Shown here one piece after another: positions 9,067 to 18,444 of a stretch of DNA of 58,619 bases; within the stretch, counting starts at the first letter, position 1, and each line of letters opens with the position of its first letter. The notes under the pieces were generated by a model. It was not told the origin of the DNA. It was given only the letters and a program-made list of their open reading frames with translations, and did not search any database. A program made the position numbers and the translations under genes. The stretch is from contig NZ_BAEV01000008.1 of NCBI RefSeq assembly GCF_000246895.1, positions 1-58,619 of the forward strand. The letters run 5' to 3'. Origin of the DNA: Clostridium arbusti SL206 (lineage in GTDB: Bacteria; Bacillota; Clostridia; Clostridiales; Clostridiaceae).

Positions 9067-9114
9067 TACCTCTCAAAATGGGAAATCGAGAAAATTATTC
9101 CCAGTTTGAGAGGT
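9067..9114. promoter_or_regulatory. Putative AcoR activator site upstream of lipB
   Basis: An 18-bp inverted repeat with one mismatch, TACCTCTCAAAATGGGAA facing TTCCCAGTTTGAGAGGTA, 13 bases apart. Each arm contains the same TTCCCA/TTTGA core found twice directly and once inverted before acoA. It lies about 150 bp upstream of a -24/-12 promoter, the usual distance for a sigma-54 enhancer. No T-run follows, so it is not a terminator. Confidence 0.65.
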
Positions 9115-9262
9115 ATTTGCCGAAAAATAGATCGGAAATATTATTGTAATTAATGTTTATATTGATATTGATTAAAATATTTAACTCATATTTTAAGTGT
9201 TGCAACTAATAAAACAAGCTATATAAATGGTATTTTCATCACATGATATTAAATTGAAAATA

Positions 9263-9279
9263 TTGGTATGAAATTTGCT
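9263..9279 (+). promoter_or_regulatory. Sigma-54 (-24/-12) promoter of lipBA
   Basis: TTGGTATGAAATTTGCT has the invariant GG (9265-9266) and GC (9277-9278) exactly 12 bases apart, as in sigma-54 promoters. Transcription would start near 9290, upstream of lipB. Confidence 0.7.
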
Positions 9280-9354
9280 GTAATATTATAATAAGTTTAT
9301 CATATAGGTTTGATTTGTAAACGAATTCATCTAATAAGGAAGAAGGCGGAACAT

Positions 9355-10023
9355 TTGAAAAGTTGTTATGTTACTGAATTAAGAGAATCTATATCCTATA
9401 AAGAAGGGATTGAATTGCAAAAAAAAGCTTTTGATATTGTTAATGCTGGAAAAATAGATGGTATTCTATTATTACTTCAACATAAACCTGTTATTACAAT
9501 TGGTAAAGGTGGAGGAAAAGAAAATTTACTTGTTTCCAAAGAAAAATTAGACGAACTAGGAGTAGAAATATATGAAACTACAAGAGGTGGAAATATTACT
9601 TACCATGGACCGGGACAATTAGTGTCTTATCCTATATTAAATCTAAATAAATTTAATAAAGATGCCCACTTATATTTAAGGCAGTTAGAAGAAGTGATAA
9701 TTAGAACTTTAAGAGAGTATGACATAAATGCCGGAAGGAAAATTAAATACACTGGAGTTTGGGTTGATGATTTAAAGATTGCGGCTATTGGAGTAGCGCT
9801 AAGAAGATGGATAACCAAACATGGATTTTCCTTTAATATTTCTGTAAACAAAGATCACTTTGCACTAATAAATCCTTGTGGTATAACTAGCTTTGGAATA
9901 TGCTCTCTTGAAGATTTTGTTACAGAAGTAGATTACAATGAAGTTATTTATAATATTAAAACAAAATTTCAAGAAGTTTTTCACACTGAGTTAATTGATA
10001 AAGCTAGGCCGGATGATTGGTAA
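9355..10023 (+). CDS. lipB: Octanoyl-[ACP]:protein octanoyltransferase LipB
   Basis: A 222-residue LipB, which moves octanoyl from acyl carrier protein to the lipoyl-domain lysine of E2 or GcvH, the first step of lipoate assembly. It has the family signature RGGNITYHGPGQLVSYP, the lysine segment KIAAIGVAL and the catalytic cysteine in NPCGI. I choose the TTG at 9355 (AAGGCGG just upstream) because the protein then begins at the conserved start of the family; an in-frame TTG at 9310 would add 15 residues. Co-directional with lipA and preceded by a sigma-54 promoter. Confidence 0.92.
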   Translation: MKSCYVTELRESISYKEGIELQKKAFDIVNAGKIDGILLLLQHKPVITIGKGGGKENLLVSKEKLDELGVEIYETTRGGNITYHGPGQLVSYPILNLNKFNKDAHLYLRQLEEVIIRTLREYDINAGRKIKYTGVWVDDLKIAAIGVALRRWITKHGFSFNISVNKDHFALINPCGITSFGICSLEDFVTEVDYNEVIYNIKTKFQEVFHTELIDKARPDDW

Positions 10024-10107
10024 AGATAAAAGATATATTTCAATATCCTATCTACTGTAATATACAAGTTTTAAAACAAAATATCTTAAGAAATAGGAAG
10101 TGATATT

Positions 10108-10980
10108 ATGATTGCAAGACCTGAATGGCTTAAAATGAAAGCACCTGAAATGGAAGTGTTGGATAAAATGGAGAACATGATTAAAGACCTTTCTCTTCAT
10201 ACAGTTTGTGAAAGTGCAAATTGCCCTAATATCGGTAAATGTTTTAAAAATAAAACTGCTACTTTTATGGTTATGGGAAATGTATGTACAAGAAACTGTA
10301 GATTTTGTGCTGTAAGCAAAGGGATTCCAAAAGACTTAGATGAAGAGGAGCCAGTAAATGTAGCAATAGCCAGTAAAAAATTAGAACTTAAACATATAGT
10401 TATAACATCAGTTACTAGGGATGATTTGGAAGATGGTGGAGCAGAACATTTTGTGAAAATTGTTAAAGAGTTGATGAGAATAACCCCTAACTCAACTATA
10501 GAGCTTCTAATACCAGATTTACAGGGGAATTGGCAGGCTCTAAGAAAAATAGTAGAGGCAAAACCAAATATAATTAATCATAATATAGAAACAGTTCCTA
10601 GGCTATACAAAAATGTTAGACCTAAAGCAGTATATGAAAGATCTATTGAACTTTTAAATCAATCTAAGAAGATTGATGCCAGTGTATATACTAAATGTGG
10701 AATAATGTTAGGACTAGGAGAAACAAAGGAAGAAGTAAAAGTGGTAATGGATGATTTACTTAGAGTAGGTTGTGATATTTTAACATTAGGTCAGTATCTT
10801 CGTCCATCTGAAAGGCATATATCTGTGGTAGAGTATGTAACAGTAGAGAAATTTAATGAATACAGAGATATAGCTTTAAATAAAGGATTTAAGTTTGTAG
10901 CTTCGGGACCTTTTGTTCGCAGTTCTTATAAAGCTTCTGAGGGGATGGAAACTTTGAGAAATTTAAATAAAGGAGTTTAA
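10108..10980 (+). CDS. lipA: Lipoyl synthase LipA (radical SAM)
   Basis: A 290-residue lipoyl synthase that inserts two sulfurs into the octanoyl chain attached by LipB. The auxiliary cluster cysteines are Cys34, Cys39 and Cys45; the radical-SAM CX3CX2C is Cys60, Cys64 and Cys67. The C-terminal RSSY motif that binds the auxiliary cluster is present (VRSSYKASE). It starts at ATG 10108 after AGGAAG, 84 bp behind lipB in one operon. Its product is needed by the AcoC E2 encoded downstream. Confidence 0.95.
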   Translation: MIARPEWLKMKAPEMEVLDKMENMIKDLSLHTVCESANCPNIGKCFKNKTATFMVMGNVCTRNCRFCAVSKGIPKDLDEEEPVNVAIASKKLELKHIVITSVTRDDLEDGGAEHFVKIVKELMRITPNSTIELLIPDLQGNWQALRKIVEAKPNIINHNIETVPRLYKNVRPKAVYERSIELLNQSKKIDASVYTKCGIMLGLGETKEEVKVVMDDLLRVGCDILTLGQYLRPSERHISVVEYVTVEKFNEYRDIALNKGFKFVASGPFVRSSYKASEGMETLRNLNKGV

Positions 10981-11040
10981 TAAGTGGATTAAGTGAATAT
11001 TATTTTCACTTGATTCCAAACTGAATAAAGAGAAATTTTG

Positions 11041-11125
11041 GCTCTAGCACACATGTTGGTGTCTATCTTTTAGATTAAATCTGCTTTCTAAAGATATAGT
11101 AACATGTTATGCTGGAGCTTTTTCT
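11041..11125 (+). terminator. Long two-tier terminator after lipA
   Basis: Outer stem GCTCTAGCA with TGCTGGAGC, a middle ACATGTT/AACATGT stem and an inner TATCTTT/AAGATA stem, followed by TTTTT. At about 85 nt it is unusually large for a terminator and could also be a structured RNA. Confidence 0.65.
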
Positions 11126-11167
11126 ATTTAATTGTTGGAAACTAGTATAATTAACTAAAACAATTGC

Positions 11168-11208
11168 TTGATTTAAATAAATATAATGTATTATAATTTA
11201 TTTAAATC
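11168..11208 (+). promoter_or_regulatory. acoR promoter overlapped by a dyad operator
   Basis: TTGATT (11168-11173) and TATAAT (11192-11197) with an 18-base spacer form a sigma-A-type promoter. A perfect 13-bp inverted repeat, GATTTAAATAAAT at 11170-11182 and its complement at 11196-11208, covers both elements. A repressor or AcoR itself could bind there. The AT-rich composition makes chance dyads more likely. Confidence 0.45.
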
Positions 11209-11283
11209 CATAAAATATTGGTGATGTATAATAAATTAATAATTAAGTATAAGAATTTTTATATATTCACAGGGGGAAAATTT

Positions 11284-13257
11284 ATGAATTACTCGGCAAA
11301 GATAGAAAGACAATGGAATAATTTTGTAAATAATAATGAAATATCAAAAGATATGAGACAAGACATATTGAACTCTTGGATTAGATGTAAAGGTTTTAAT
11401 GTTAATCCCAATATGGGAATGGGCAATAAAAAGGTATCTATAGGTGAGCTAAATAAAATATTAGATGATAGGAAGGAACTTATTCAAATAGCTGTACCAG
11501 TAATGCTAGATTTATTTAATCTTTTAAAAGAATCAAATTACTCTATTATTCTAACAGATGAAAATGCGGTTATATTAGAGGTGATGGGAAATGAATTAAT
11601 AATGGATGAAAATAGAAAACTAAGTTTTTTAAAAGGATGTAGGTGGCTTGAAAAAGATGTGGGTACAAATGCTATTGGAACTAGTATTTATTTAAATAAA
11701 CCAATACAGATTTTAGGAGCAGAACATTATTGCAAGAAACAACATAAGTGGACTTGTTCAGGAGCACCTATACATGATAGTGAAGGTAAAACTATAGGTT
11801 GCATTAATTTATCAGGAGATTTTTCTAACTTCCATTCTCATACTATAGGAATAGTAGTTGAAGCGTCGGATACTATACAAAAGCAATTCTCTATGCTCCA
11901 GCAGAGAAAGTGGGTAGATGCGGCATTTAACTCAATTAATGATGGAATATTAGTTATAGATAAAGATTTTAGATTAAAAAACTTTAATTCAAAATTATGC
12001 AATATATTAAAGATAAAAAAAGAGGATATAGAGGAGCTGGATATAAAATTCTTACTGAAAGATGTTGTTAAAAGTATTGATAGTATCAGTAAAAATATTA
12101 GAATTTCTGATAAAGAGGCTATTTTATATGTAAAAAAACGCAGGGTTGAGTGTAATATAAATGTAACACCAGTACAGTTAGATAATGTACAGAAAGGATT
12201 TGTAATTCTTATTAAGAATTTAAAAACCATACGTAATGTTGTTAATAAAATGGTAGGATTTTCATCAAAATATTCCTTTGAAAATATAATTACCCAAAAT
12301 TCAAAGATGTTATCTGTAATAGATGAGGCCAAAAATATTTCAAGAAATGAATGTTCAGTACTTATAATGGGTGAAAGTGGTACTGGCAAAGAATTATTTG
12401 CACATTCAATTCATAATGGAAGTAACAGAAGTAAAGGACCTTTTGTTGCTATAAATTGTGCGGCATTACCTAAAAATTTAGTTGAAAGTGAAATATTTGG
12501 TTATGAATCAGGTGCATTTACTGGAGCATCTAAGGAAGGATATCCAGGAAAATTTGAATTGGCTAACGGAGGAACTATATTTTTAGATGAAATTGGAGAA
12601 TTACCCTTAGAAGTACAATCTAAACTGCTTAGAGTTTTGGACAATCATAGTATAACTAGACTTGGTGGAAAATACGAAAGAAAATTAGATGTACGAGTAG
12701 TAGCTGCAACTAATAGAAATCTTTATAGAGAAATAGAGCTAAATAATTTTAGAAGTGATTTATACTATAGATTAAATGTACTTAGTATACATATTCCTCC
12801 TTTAAGGGAACGTAAAGAGGATGCGGTGTTGTGTGCTAATTTATTTTTACAAAGGCTGAATAATAAAAATAATGAATGTAAAAAAACATTTGGAAGAAAT
12901 TTTATAAATGAGATTATAAGTTACAATTGGCCAGGAAATGTGAGAGAACTTGAAAATATGATACAGAGAGCATACTATTTATCAAAAGATGAGATTATTG
13001 ATTACTCATTTATTGCAAGACAATCGGATGAAAGTGTTCATGAAAATGAATCAATTAATGAATTGATTATTACAAATAATCTGGGAACTCTGAAGAATAA
13101 AGAAAAAGAACTTATTTTAAAAGCTTTAAAAAAATGTAATGTAAATGTTGTTGAGGCAAGTAAAATGTTAGGCATTGGTAAATCTACTTTATATAGAAAG
13201 ATTAAACAATATGATATTGATTTAAAACTTAAAAGTAATTTAATGGGAAAATTATAG
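11284..13257 (+). CDS. acoR: AcoR-like sigma-54-dependent activator
   Basis: A 657-residue bacterial enhancer-binding protein. Order: an N-terminal GAF-type sensor, a PAS-like segment near residues 215-330, a AAA+ domain with Walker A GESGTGKE at 363-370, the sigma-54 contact motif GAFTGA at 410-415 and Walker [11 protein letters not shown], then a Fis-type helix-turn-helix near 620-645. AGGGGG at 11271 fixes the ATG at 11284; upstream in-frame codons lack a ribosome site. It lies directly before acoABCL, as AcoR does in other Gram-positive clusters, and both acoA and lipB carry sigma-54 promoters. It probably senses acetoin or a related compound. Confidence 0.9.
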   Translation: MNYSAKIERQWNNFVNNNEISKDMRQDILNSWIRCKGFNVNPNMGMGNKKVSIGELNKILDDRKELIQIAVPVMLDLFNLLKESNYSIILTDENAVILEVMGNELIMDENRKLSFLKGCRWLEKDVGTNAIGTSIYLNKPIQILGAEHYCKKQHKWTCSGAPIHDSEGKTIGCINLSGDFSNFHSHTIGIVVEASDTIQKQFSMLQQRKWVDAAFNSINDGILVIDKDFRLKNFNSKLCNILKIKKEDIEELDIKFLLKDVVKSIDSISKNIRISDKEAILYVKKRRVECNINVTPVQLDNVQKGFVILIKNLKTIRNVVNKMVGFSSKYSFENIITQNSKMLSVIDEAKNISRNECSVLIMGESGTGKELFAHSIHNGSNRSKGPFVAINCAALPKNLVESEIFGYESGAFTGASKEGYPGKFELANGGTIFLDEIGELPLEVQSKLLRVLDNHSITRLGGKYERKLDVRVVAATNRNLYREIELNNFRSDLYYRLNVLSIHIPPLRERKEDAVLCANLFLQRLNNKNNECKKTFGRNFINEIISYNWPGNVRELENMIQRAYYLSKDEIIDYSFIARQSDESVHENESINELIITNNLGTLKNKEKELILKALKKCNVNVVEASKMLGIGKSTLYRKIKQYDIDLKLKSNLMGKL

Positions 13258-13301
13258 TTGGATTTTCCCAAATTGATAAAAATATTTTCCCAATTTGAAT
13301 T
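13244..13301. promoter_or_regulatory. Putative AcoR enhancer sites upstream of acoA
   Basis: Three TTCCCA-containing boxes: an inverted one at the very end of acoR (TGGGAA at 13244-13249) and two direct copies, TTTTCCCAAATTGA at 13263 and TTTTCCCAATTTGA at 13285. The same core forms the inverted repeat before lipB. They lie about 50-110 bp upstream of the -24 element. Confidence 0.65.
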
Positions 13302-13350
13302 TCTACTTGATTGCATATGGATTAAACCCTTGATATAGGTCATGCTAATT

Positions 13351-13368
13351 TTGGCATGGCTTTTGCTT
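13351..13368 (+). promoter_or_regulatory. Sigma-54 (-24/-12) promoter of acoABCL
   Basis: TTGGCATGGCTTTTGCTT is very close to the consensus TGGCAC-N5-TTGC. GG at 13353-13354 and GC at 13365-13366 have the required spacing. Transcription would start near 13378, before the acoA ribosome site. Confidence 0.85.
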
Positions 13369-13463
13369 TATATAATAAGTGCAGGCTAAAAGCTATGTGT
13401 TTAAATTTTTTTAATAAAACTTAATTTTGTTTAAATTTAATATATTATATGGAGGGGATTGTC

Positions 13464-14447
13464 ATGGAAAAACTAAATAATGATACTCTTATTAATATGT
13501 ATAAGACTATGCTAAGAATAAGAAAATTTGAAGAAACAGCCATGAACTTATTTGCTGAAGGTAAAATACCGGGATTTGTACATCTATATATAGGTGAAGA
13601 GGCAGTGGCAACAGGTGTCTCCGCTAATTTAAATGAGGATGACTATATAACTAGTACACATAGAGGACATGGTCATATTATTGCAAAGGGTGGAGAACTT
13701 AATGTGATGATGGCTGAACTCTTTGGAAAAGCAACTGGATACGGTAAGGGAAAAGGCGGATCCATGCATATTGCAGATGCTACAAAAGGAATATTAGGAG
13801 CTAACGGTATAGTTGGTGCTGGACATGATATATGTTTGGGTGCTGGATTAAGTGCACAATATAAGGGGACAAAACAAGTTTCCATATGTTTCTTCGGGGA
13901 TGCTTCTACAAACCAAGGAACATTTCATGAAGCAGTAAATATGGCCAGTGTATGGAACTTACCTGTAGTCTTTGTGTGTGAGAATAATGGATATGGAATT
14001 TCAGTAAGTCAAAAGAGACATCAAAAAATAGTAGATGTAGCAGATAGAAGCTCATCTTATGGAATTCCTGGGGTTATAGTTGATGGAAATGATATATTGG
14101 CAGTTTATGAAGCTTCAAAGGAAGCTATAGAAAGAGCAAGAGAAGGCAAGGGGCCAACACTATTAGAATGTAAAACTTATCGTCAAAGAGGACATTATGA
14201 AGGTGACCCTGGAACATATAAGCCAAAGGGAGAACAGGAAGAATGGATCAAAAAAGATCCTATACCAAGATTTGAAAAATATATTTTAGAACAACAGGTT
14301 GTAGGTACAGAGGGACTTAAAGATATACAAAGCGGTATTGATGACGAAGTTTCAGAAGCTGTTAATTTTGCAAATAATAGTCCTTATCCAGAAGTTGAGT
14401 CTGTGTTTGAAGATATCTATTCTGATATAAAAGAGGGGGTAGAGTAA
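13464..14447 (+). CDS. acoA: Acetoin dehydrogenase E1 alpha subunit
   Basis: A 327-residue thiamine-diphosphate-dependent E1 alpha subunit that cleaves acetoin, releasing acetaldehyde and passing an acetyl group to E2. The ThDP motif runs from GDASTNQGTFHEA to VFVCENNGYG; the phosphorylation-loop-like region HYEGDPGTY is typical. GGAGGGG at 13451-13457 favours the ATG at 13464 over one at 13449 that overlaps it. First gene of acoABCL, under a sigma-54 promoter. Homologous E1 subunits of pyruvate and branched-chain complexes are the alternative; the adjacent AcoR supports acetoin. Confidence 0.9.
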   Translation: MEKLNNDTLINMYKTMLRIRKFEETAMNLFAEGKIPGFVHLYIGEEAVATGVSANLNEDDYITSTHRGHGHIIAKGGELNVMMAELFGKATGYGKGKGGSMHIADATKGILGANGIVGAGHDICLGAGLSAQYKGTKQVSICFFGDASTNQGTFHEAVNMASVWNLPVVFVCENNGYGISVSQKRHQKIVDVADRSSSYGIPGVIVDGNDILAVYEASKEAIERAREGKGPTLLECKTYRQRGHYEGDPGTYKPKGEQEEWIKKDPIPRFEKYILEQQVVGTEGLKDIQSGIDDEVSEAVNFANNSPYPEVESVFEDIYSDIKEGVE

Positions 14448-14448
14448 T

Positions 14449-15420
14449 ATGAGAACTATGAGCTATTCAGAGGCAATAAGAGAGGGTATGAGAATTAAAA
14501 TGCTCGAGGATGAAAACGTTTTGATATTTGGAGAGGATGTAGGTCCTTTTGGTGGATGTTTTGGAGTAACTGCAGGAATGCATAAAGAATTTGGAGAGAT
14601 GAGAGTTAGAGATACCCCTATATCAGAAGGGGCTCTGGTTGGCTGTGCTATAGGAGCTGCAGCAACAGGATTAAGACCTATTGCTGAATTAATGTTTATG
14701 GATTTCTCAACAGTAGCTATGGATATGATTGTAAACCAAGCAGCAAAGCTTAGATATATGACTGGAGGAAAAATGAACTTGCCTTTAGTTGTAAGGATGC
14801 CCTGTGGAGCAGGTGTTGGTGCATCAGCTCAGCATTCACAGTCATTAGAAGCTTGGTTTGCTCATATACCAGGACTTAAAGTGGTGTATCCATCGACTCC
14901 AGCTGATGCAGCAGGACTTATGATTACGGCTATTGAAGATGATAATCCAGTTATGTTCATGGAACACAAGATGCTTTATGCTATGAAGGGAGAAGTACCT
15001 GAGGAAATAAAATCTATACCTTTTGGAGTAGCAGATATAAAAAGGGAGGGGGCTGATCTTACACTTGTTGCTACAGGAAGAATGGTACATGAGTCTCTTA
15101 AGGCTGCAAAACAACTAGCGAAGAATGGTATTGAAGTAGAAGTTATAGATCCAAGAACTTTGTTTCCGCTTGACAAAGAAACTATATTTAATTCTGTGAA
15201 AAAGACTAATAGAGCGCTAATTGTTACGGAGGAAAATAAGAGAGGAGCCTATAGTGGAGAAATTTCAGCAGAAATAAATGAAAAAATATTTGATTATTTA
15301 GATGCACCAGTATTGAGAGTTGCATCTCTTAATACACCTATACCCTATTCACCAGGGTTGGAAAGTTTTGTACTTCCAAGTGTAAAAAAAATAGTTGAAG
15401 CTGCTAAATCTATGTTCTAA
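14449..15420 (+). CDS. acoB: Acetoin dehydrogenase E1 beta subunit
   Basis: A 323-residue transketolase-like E1 beta subunit, the partner of AcoA in the alpha2beta2 E1. Motifs include FGEDVGPFGGCFGVT, RVRDTPISEGALVG and the C-terminal RTLFPLDKETI region. It starts one base after the acoA stop, with GAGGGGG in the end of acoA as its ribosome site, indicating coupled translation. Confidence 0.92.
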   Translation: MRTMSYSEAIREGMRIKMLEDENVLIFGEDVGPFGGCFGVTAGMHKEFGEMRVRDTPISEGALVGCAIGAAATGLRPIAELMFMDFSTVAMDMIVNQAAKLRYMTGGKMNLPLVVRMPCGAGVGASAQHSQSLEAWFAHIPGLKVVYPSTPADAAGLMITAIEDDNPVMFMEHKMLYAMKGEVPEEIKSIPFGVADIKREGADLTLVATGRMVHESLKAAKQLAKNGIEVEVIDPRTLFPLDKETIFNSVKKTNRALIVTEENKRGAYSGEISAEINEKIFDYLDAPVLRVASLNTPIPYSPGLESFVLPSVKKIVEAAKSMF

Positions 15421-15514
15421 GATAAAAAATTCTTATCTAAATTGAGTGGGAAGTAAAAAATTCTTTATGATGTATTTGCAATGATATTAAAATGTGATTA
15501 AGGGAGGATTATTT

Positions 15515-16834
15515 ATGGGTAGTTTAGTTGTAATGCCAAAACTTGGATTAACTATGACAGAAGGAGAAATAGAAAAGTGGCATAAAAAAGAGGGAGAAGA
15601 GATTAAGGAAGGCGAGATATTATTTGATGTAACTACTGATAAATTAACCAATGAAATTGAAGCTAAGGTAAGTGGAGTAGTAAGAAAAATATTAGCTCCC
15701 GAAGGTGAAACTGTAGAATGCCTAAAGAATGTGGCTATAATTGCAGGTATCGATGAAGATATATCTGCTTTATTAAAAGAGGCTGATGCTGAGGGAGATA
15801 GCATCGAAGATGAAAGTGATAGTAGTAAAGAAACTAAGGAAGAAGTCTCTAAAGAGGAACAACTGCCTAGTAGAGAAGGCAGGTTAAAAATATCACCGGC
15901 AGCAAAAAAACTTGCTATTGAAAATGATTTGGATTTTGAAATTATTACAGGAACAGGACCTGAGGGAAGAATAGTAATAGAAGATGTGAAAAAGTATATA
16001 GAGAATAATAAAATTAAGGTATCACCTGCAGCAAATAAATTGGCTAAGGATTTAGGTGTAGATTTAAAAGAAATAAATGTAAATAGAAGAGTAATGAAAT
16101 CAGATGTATTGACATTTAGTAATAATAGCAATAGTAGCAGTGATGTAAATACTGGAGCATACGCAGAAGAAAAAATTGAAATGTCACCTATGAGAAAAGT
16201 TATTTCAGCAAGAATGAGTGAAAGCTGGACTACATCGCCTACAGTTACTTATGATATAAAAGTAGATACTAGTAATTTAAAGAAATTAAAGAATGATTTC
16301 AAGGATATATGTAAAATAACATATACAGATTTATTAATAAAAATAGTTTCAAAGGTATTATTACAATTTCCGCTTCTTAATAGTTCTATTGATGGAAATG
16401 AATTGATCATGAGGAACTATGTAAATATGGGAGTAGCAGTAGCTTTAGAGCAAGGACTCATAGTTCCTGTTATTAAATATTCAAATAATAAGGGTTTAGA
16501 AGAAATCTCTACAGAAGTTAAAGACTTGGCTCAAAAGGCAAAGAATAATGAGCTTGAGTCTGATAGCATCAAAGGTGGAACATTTACTATAACAAATTTA
16601 GGAATGTTTGGTATAGAGTATTTCTCACCAATTATAAATCAGCCAGAAGTTGCAATACTTGGAGTTAATAAAATTACTGAGACACCAGTAGTTGAAAATG
16701 GTGAAATAGTGATAAAACCACTTATGAATTTATCTCTTACTGCGGACCATAGAGCGGTAGATGGTTCTGTTGCAGCCCAATTCTTATTAACACTTAAAAA
16801 GTATGTTGAAAAACCAGAATTACTTTTATTATAG
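15515..16834 (+). CDS. acoC: Acetoin dehydrogenase E2 (dihydrolipoamide acetyltransferase)
   Basis: A 439-residue E2. An N-terminal lipoyl domain carries the modifiable lysine in TTDKLTNE (about residue 43). An acidic Ser/Glu linker follows, then a peripheral subunit-binding domain (ISPAAKKLAIENDLD) and a second, degenerate copy about 45 residues later (VSPAANKLAKDLGVD). The C-terminal acetyltransferase domain holds the catalytic HRAVDG motif. AAGGGAGG fixes the ATG at 15515. The lipoyl domain is the expected client of the LipB and LipA encoded upstream. Two subunit-binding domains in tandem are unusual. Confidence 0.92.
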   Translation: MGSLVVMPKLGLTMTEGEIEKWHKKEGEEIKEGEILFDVTTDKLTNEIEAKVSGVVRKILAPEGETVECLKNVAIIAGIDEDISALLKEADAEGDSIEDESDSSKETKEEVSKEEQLPSREGRLKISPAAKKLAIENDLDFEIITGTGPEGRIVIEDVKKYIENNKIKVSPAANKLAKDLGVDLKEINVNRRVMKSDVLTFSNNSNSSSDVNTGAYAEEKIEMSPMRKVISARMSESWTTSPTVTYDIKVDTSNLKKLKNDFKDICKITYTDLLIKIVSKVLLQFPLLNSSIDGNELIMRNYVNMGVAVALEQGLIVPVIKYSNNKGLEEISTEVKDLAQKAKNNELESDSIKGGTFTITNLGMFGIEYFSPIINQPEVAILGVNKITETPVVENGEIVIKPLMNLSLTADHRAVDGSVAAQFLLTLKKYVEKPELLLL

Positions 16835-16846
16835 GGGGTATCGAAA

Positions 16847-18238
16847 ATGAAATTAGTAGTTATTGGTGGTGGACCAGGCGGATATGTAGCAGCTATTCGT
16901 GCAGCACAATTAGGTGCAGATGTAACTTTAGTTGAAAAAGAGGCCTTAGGTGGTACATGTTTAAATGTAGGCTGTATACCTACTAAAGTATTATTGCATT
17001 CTTCAGAGCTTCTTGAAGAAATAAGAGGAGGAGAAGAGATAGGAATTAAGATTGACGGAAAAGTAACTGTGGATTGGAAAGGAATTCAGAATAGAAAGAG
17101 TAATGTAGTAAATAAGCTAGTTTCTGGAGTTAAAGGTTTACTTGCAGTGAATAAAGTTAAAGTAATTAAAGGAACTGCCAAATTTAAAGCAAAGGATACT
17201 GTGTTAATAACGAAACAAGATGGCTCAAGTGAAAAGATAAAGTTTGATAATGCTATAATTGCATCGGGATCAGTACCATTTATACCTCCTATTGAAGGAA
17301 GTAAATTACCAGGAGTAATTGATAGCACGGGAGCTTTAAGTCTAGAAAATAATCCTAAGAGTTTAGTCATTATTGGAGGTGGAGTAATTGGTGTAGAATT
17401 TGCTAGTATATTTAATCCACTAGGATGTAAGGTAACCATTATTGAAATGCTTCCATACATTTTACCTCCTGTAGACAGAGAAATTTCAGAACTTACTAAG
17501 ACAAAGTTAGTAAGTGAAGGTATTGATATGTACAACAATTGTAAAGTTACTAAGATTGAAGAAAGTAAAGATGGATTAAAGGTTTTATTTACGGGTGATA
17601 ATGGCGAACTTAGCGTAGAGGCAGAAAAGGTACTTGTAGCAGTAGGTAGACGCTCCAATATCGTGAATTTAGAAGCAGAAAAGAATGATATAAAAACAGA
17701 AAGAGGATTCATCTTAGTTAATGATAAAATGGAGACCAATGTACGCGGTATATATGCTATAGGAGATTGTACTGGTAAAAATATGCTTGCGCATGTTGCT
17801 TCAGATCAAGGGGTTGTAGCAGCAGAAAATATAATGGGTAAAAATAAGAAGATGGATTACAAAACTGTTCCAGCTTGCGTATATACTAAACCGGAGATAG
17901 CTTCTGTAGGTTTAACAGAGGAACAGGCTAAGGAAAAAGGTATAGACTATAAAATTGGTAAGTTCCCATTAGCTGCAAATGGAAAATCTCTTATAATGGG
18001 TGAAAATGGTGGTATTATAAAATTTATTACAGATAAAAAATATGATGAGGTATTAGGAGTTCATATTTTTGGTCCAAGAGCAACAGATCTTATAACGGAA
18101 GCTGCACTAGCAATAAGGCTTGAGGCTACTGTGGAAGAAATAGTAAGTACAGTACATGCACATCCTACTATTGGTGAAGCTATGAGAGAAGCTGCTCTAG
18201 CTGTTAATAAAGAGGCTATTCATATGGTGAATAGATGA
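16847..18238 (+). CDS. acoL: Dihydrolipoamide dehydrogenase (E3)
   Basis: A 463-residue flavoprotein that reoxidises dihydrolipoamide with NAD+. The FAD-binding GGGPGG is at residues 7-12, the redox-active Cys38 and Cys43 are in GGTCLNVGCIPTK, the NAD-binding fold begins at VIIGGGVIGVEFA, and the catalytic His-Glu pair is in HAHPTIGEAMREA. It starts 12 bp after acoC. It lacks the N-terminal lipoyl domain found on some clostridial E3 proteins. It may also serve other lipoate complexes. Confidence 0.94.
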   Translation: MKLVVIGGGPGGYVAAIRAAQLGADVTLVEKEALGGTCLNVGCIPTKVLLHSSELLEEIRGGEEIGIKIDGKVTVDWKGIQNRKSNVVNKLVSGVKGLLAVNKVKVIKGTAKFKAKDTVLITKQDGSSEKIKFDNAIIASGSVPFIPPIEGSKLPGVIDSTGALSLENNPKSLVIIGGGVIGVEFASIFNPLGCKVTIIEMLPYILPPVDREISELTKTKLVSEGIDMYNNCKVTKIEESKDGLKVLFTGDNGELSVEAEKVLVAVGRRSNIVNLEAEKNDIKTERGFILVNDKMETNVRGIYAIGDCTGKNMLAHVASDQGVVAAENIMGKNKKMDYKTVPACVYTKPEIASVGLTEEQAKEKGIDYKIGKFPLAANGKSLIMGENGGIIKFITDKKYDEVLGVHIFGPRATDLITEAALAIRLEATVEEIVSTVHAHPTIGEAMREAALAVNKEAIHMVNR

Positions 18239-18274
18239 TAAAATACTCTGGCCTTTTAGCCAGGGTATTTTATC
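18237..18274 (+). terminator. Terminator of acoABCL
   Basis: A 15- to 16-bp stem, AAAATACTCTGGC with GCCAGGGTATTTT, starting at the acoL stop codon. The T-tract is short. Confidence 0.7.
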
Positions 18275-18444
18275 TAAGGCATATTCAAATAAATAACTAG
18301 CCAGTATGCTAGTCTATTTTGAATCCTACTACGTCAACAGAACCATCAGATAGCTTACTATCATAGGAAACCCGTTTCCTTGTAGACTTCAAAATATCCG
18401 TCACATCTTTGACTTACTATATATATTTATTTGGAGGCAATGCA

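Noticed and set aside
15487-16131. Long minus-strand frame opposite acoC
   Set aside because: Shadow of the Ser/Glu-rich E2 gene; no ribosome site and no family resemblance.
18309-18413. 34-codon minus-strand frame with protein-like composition
   Set aside because: No ribosome site and no usual start codon at a sensible place. It could be a remnant, but I recognise no family.
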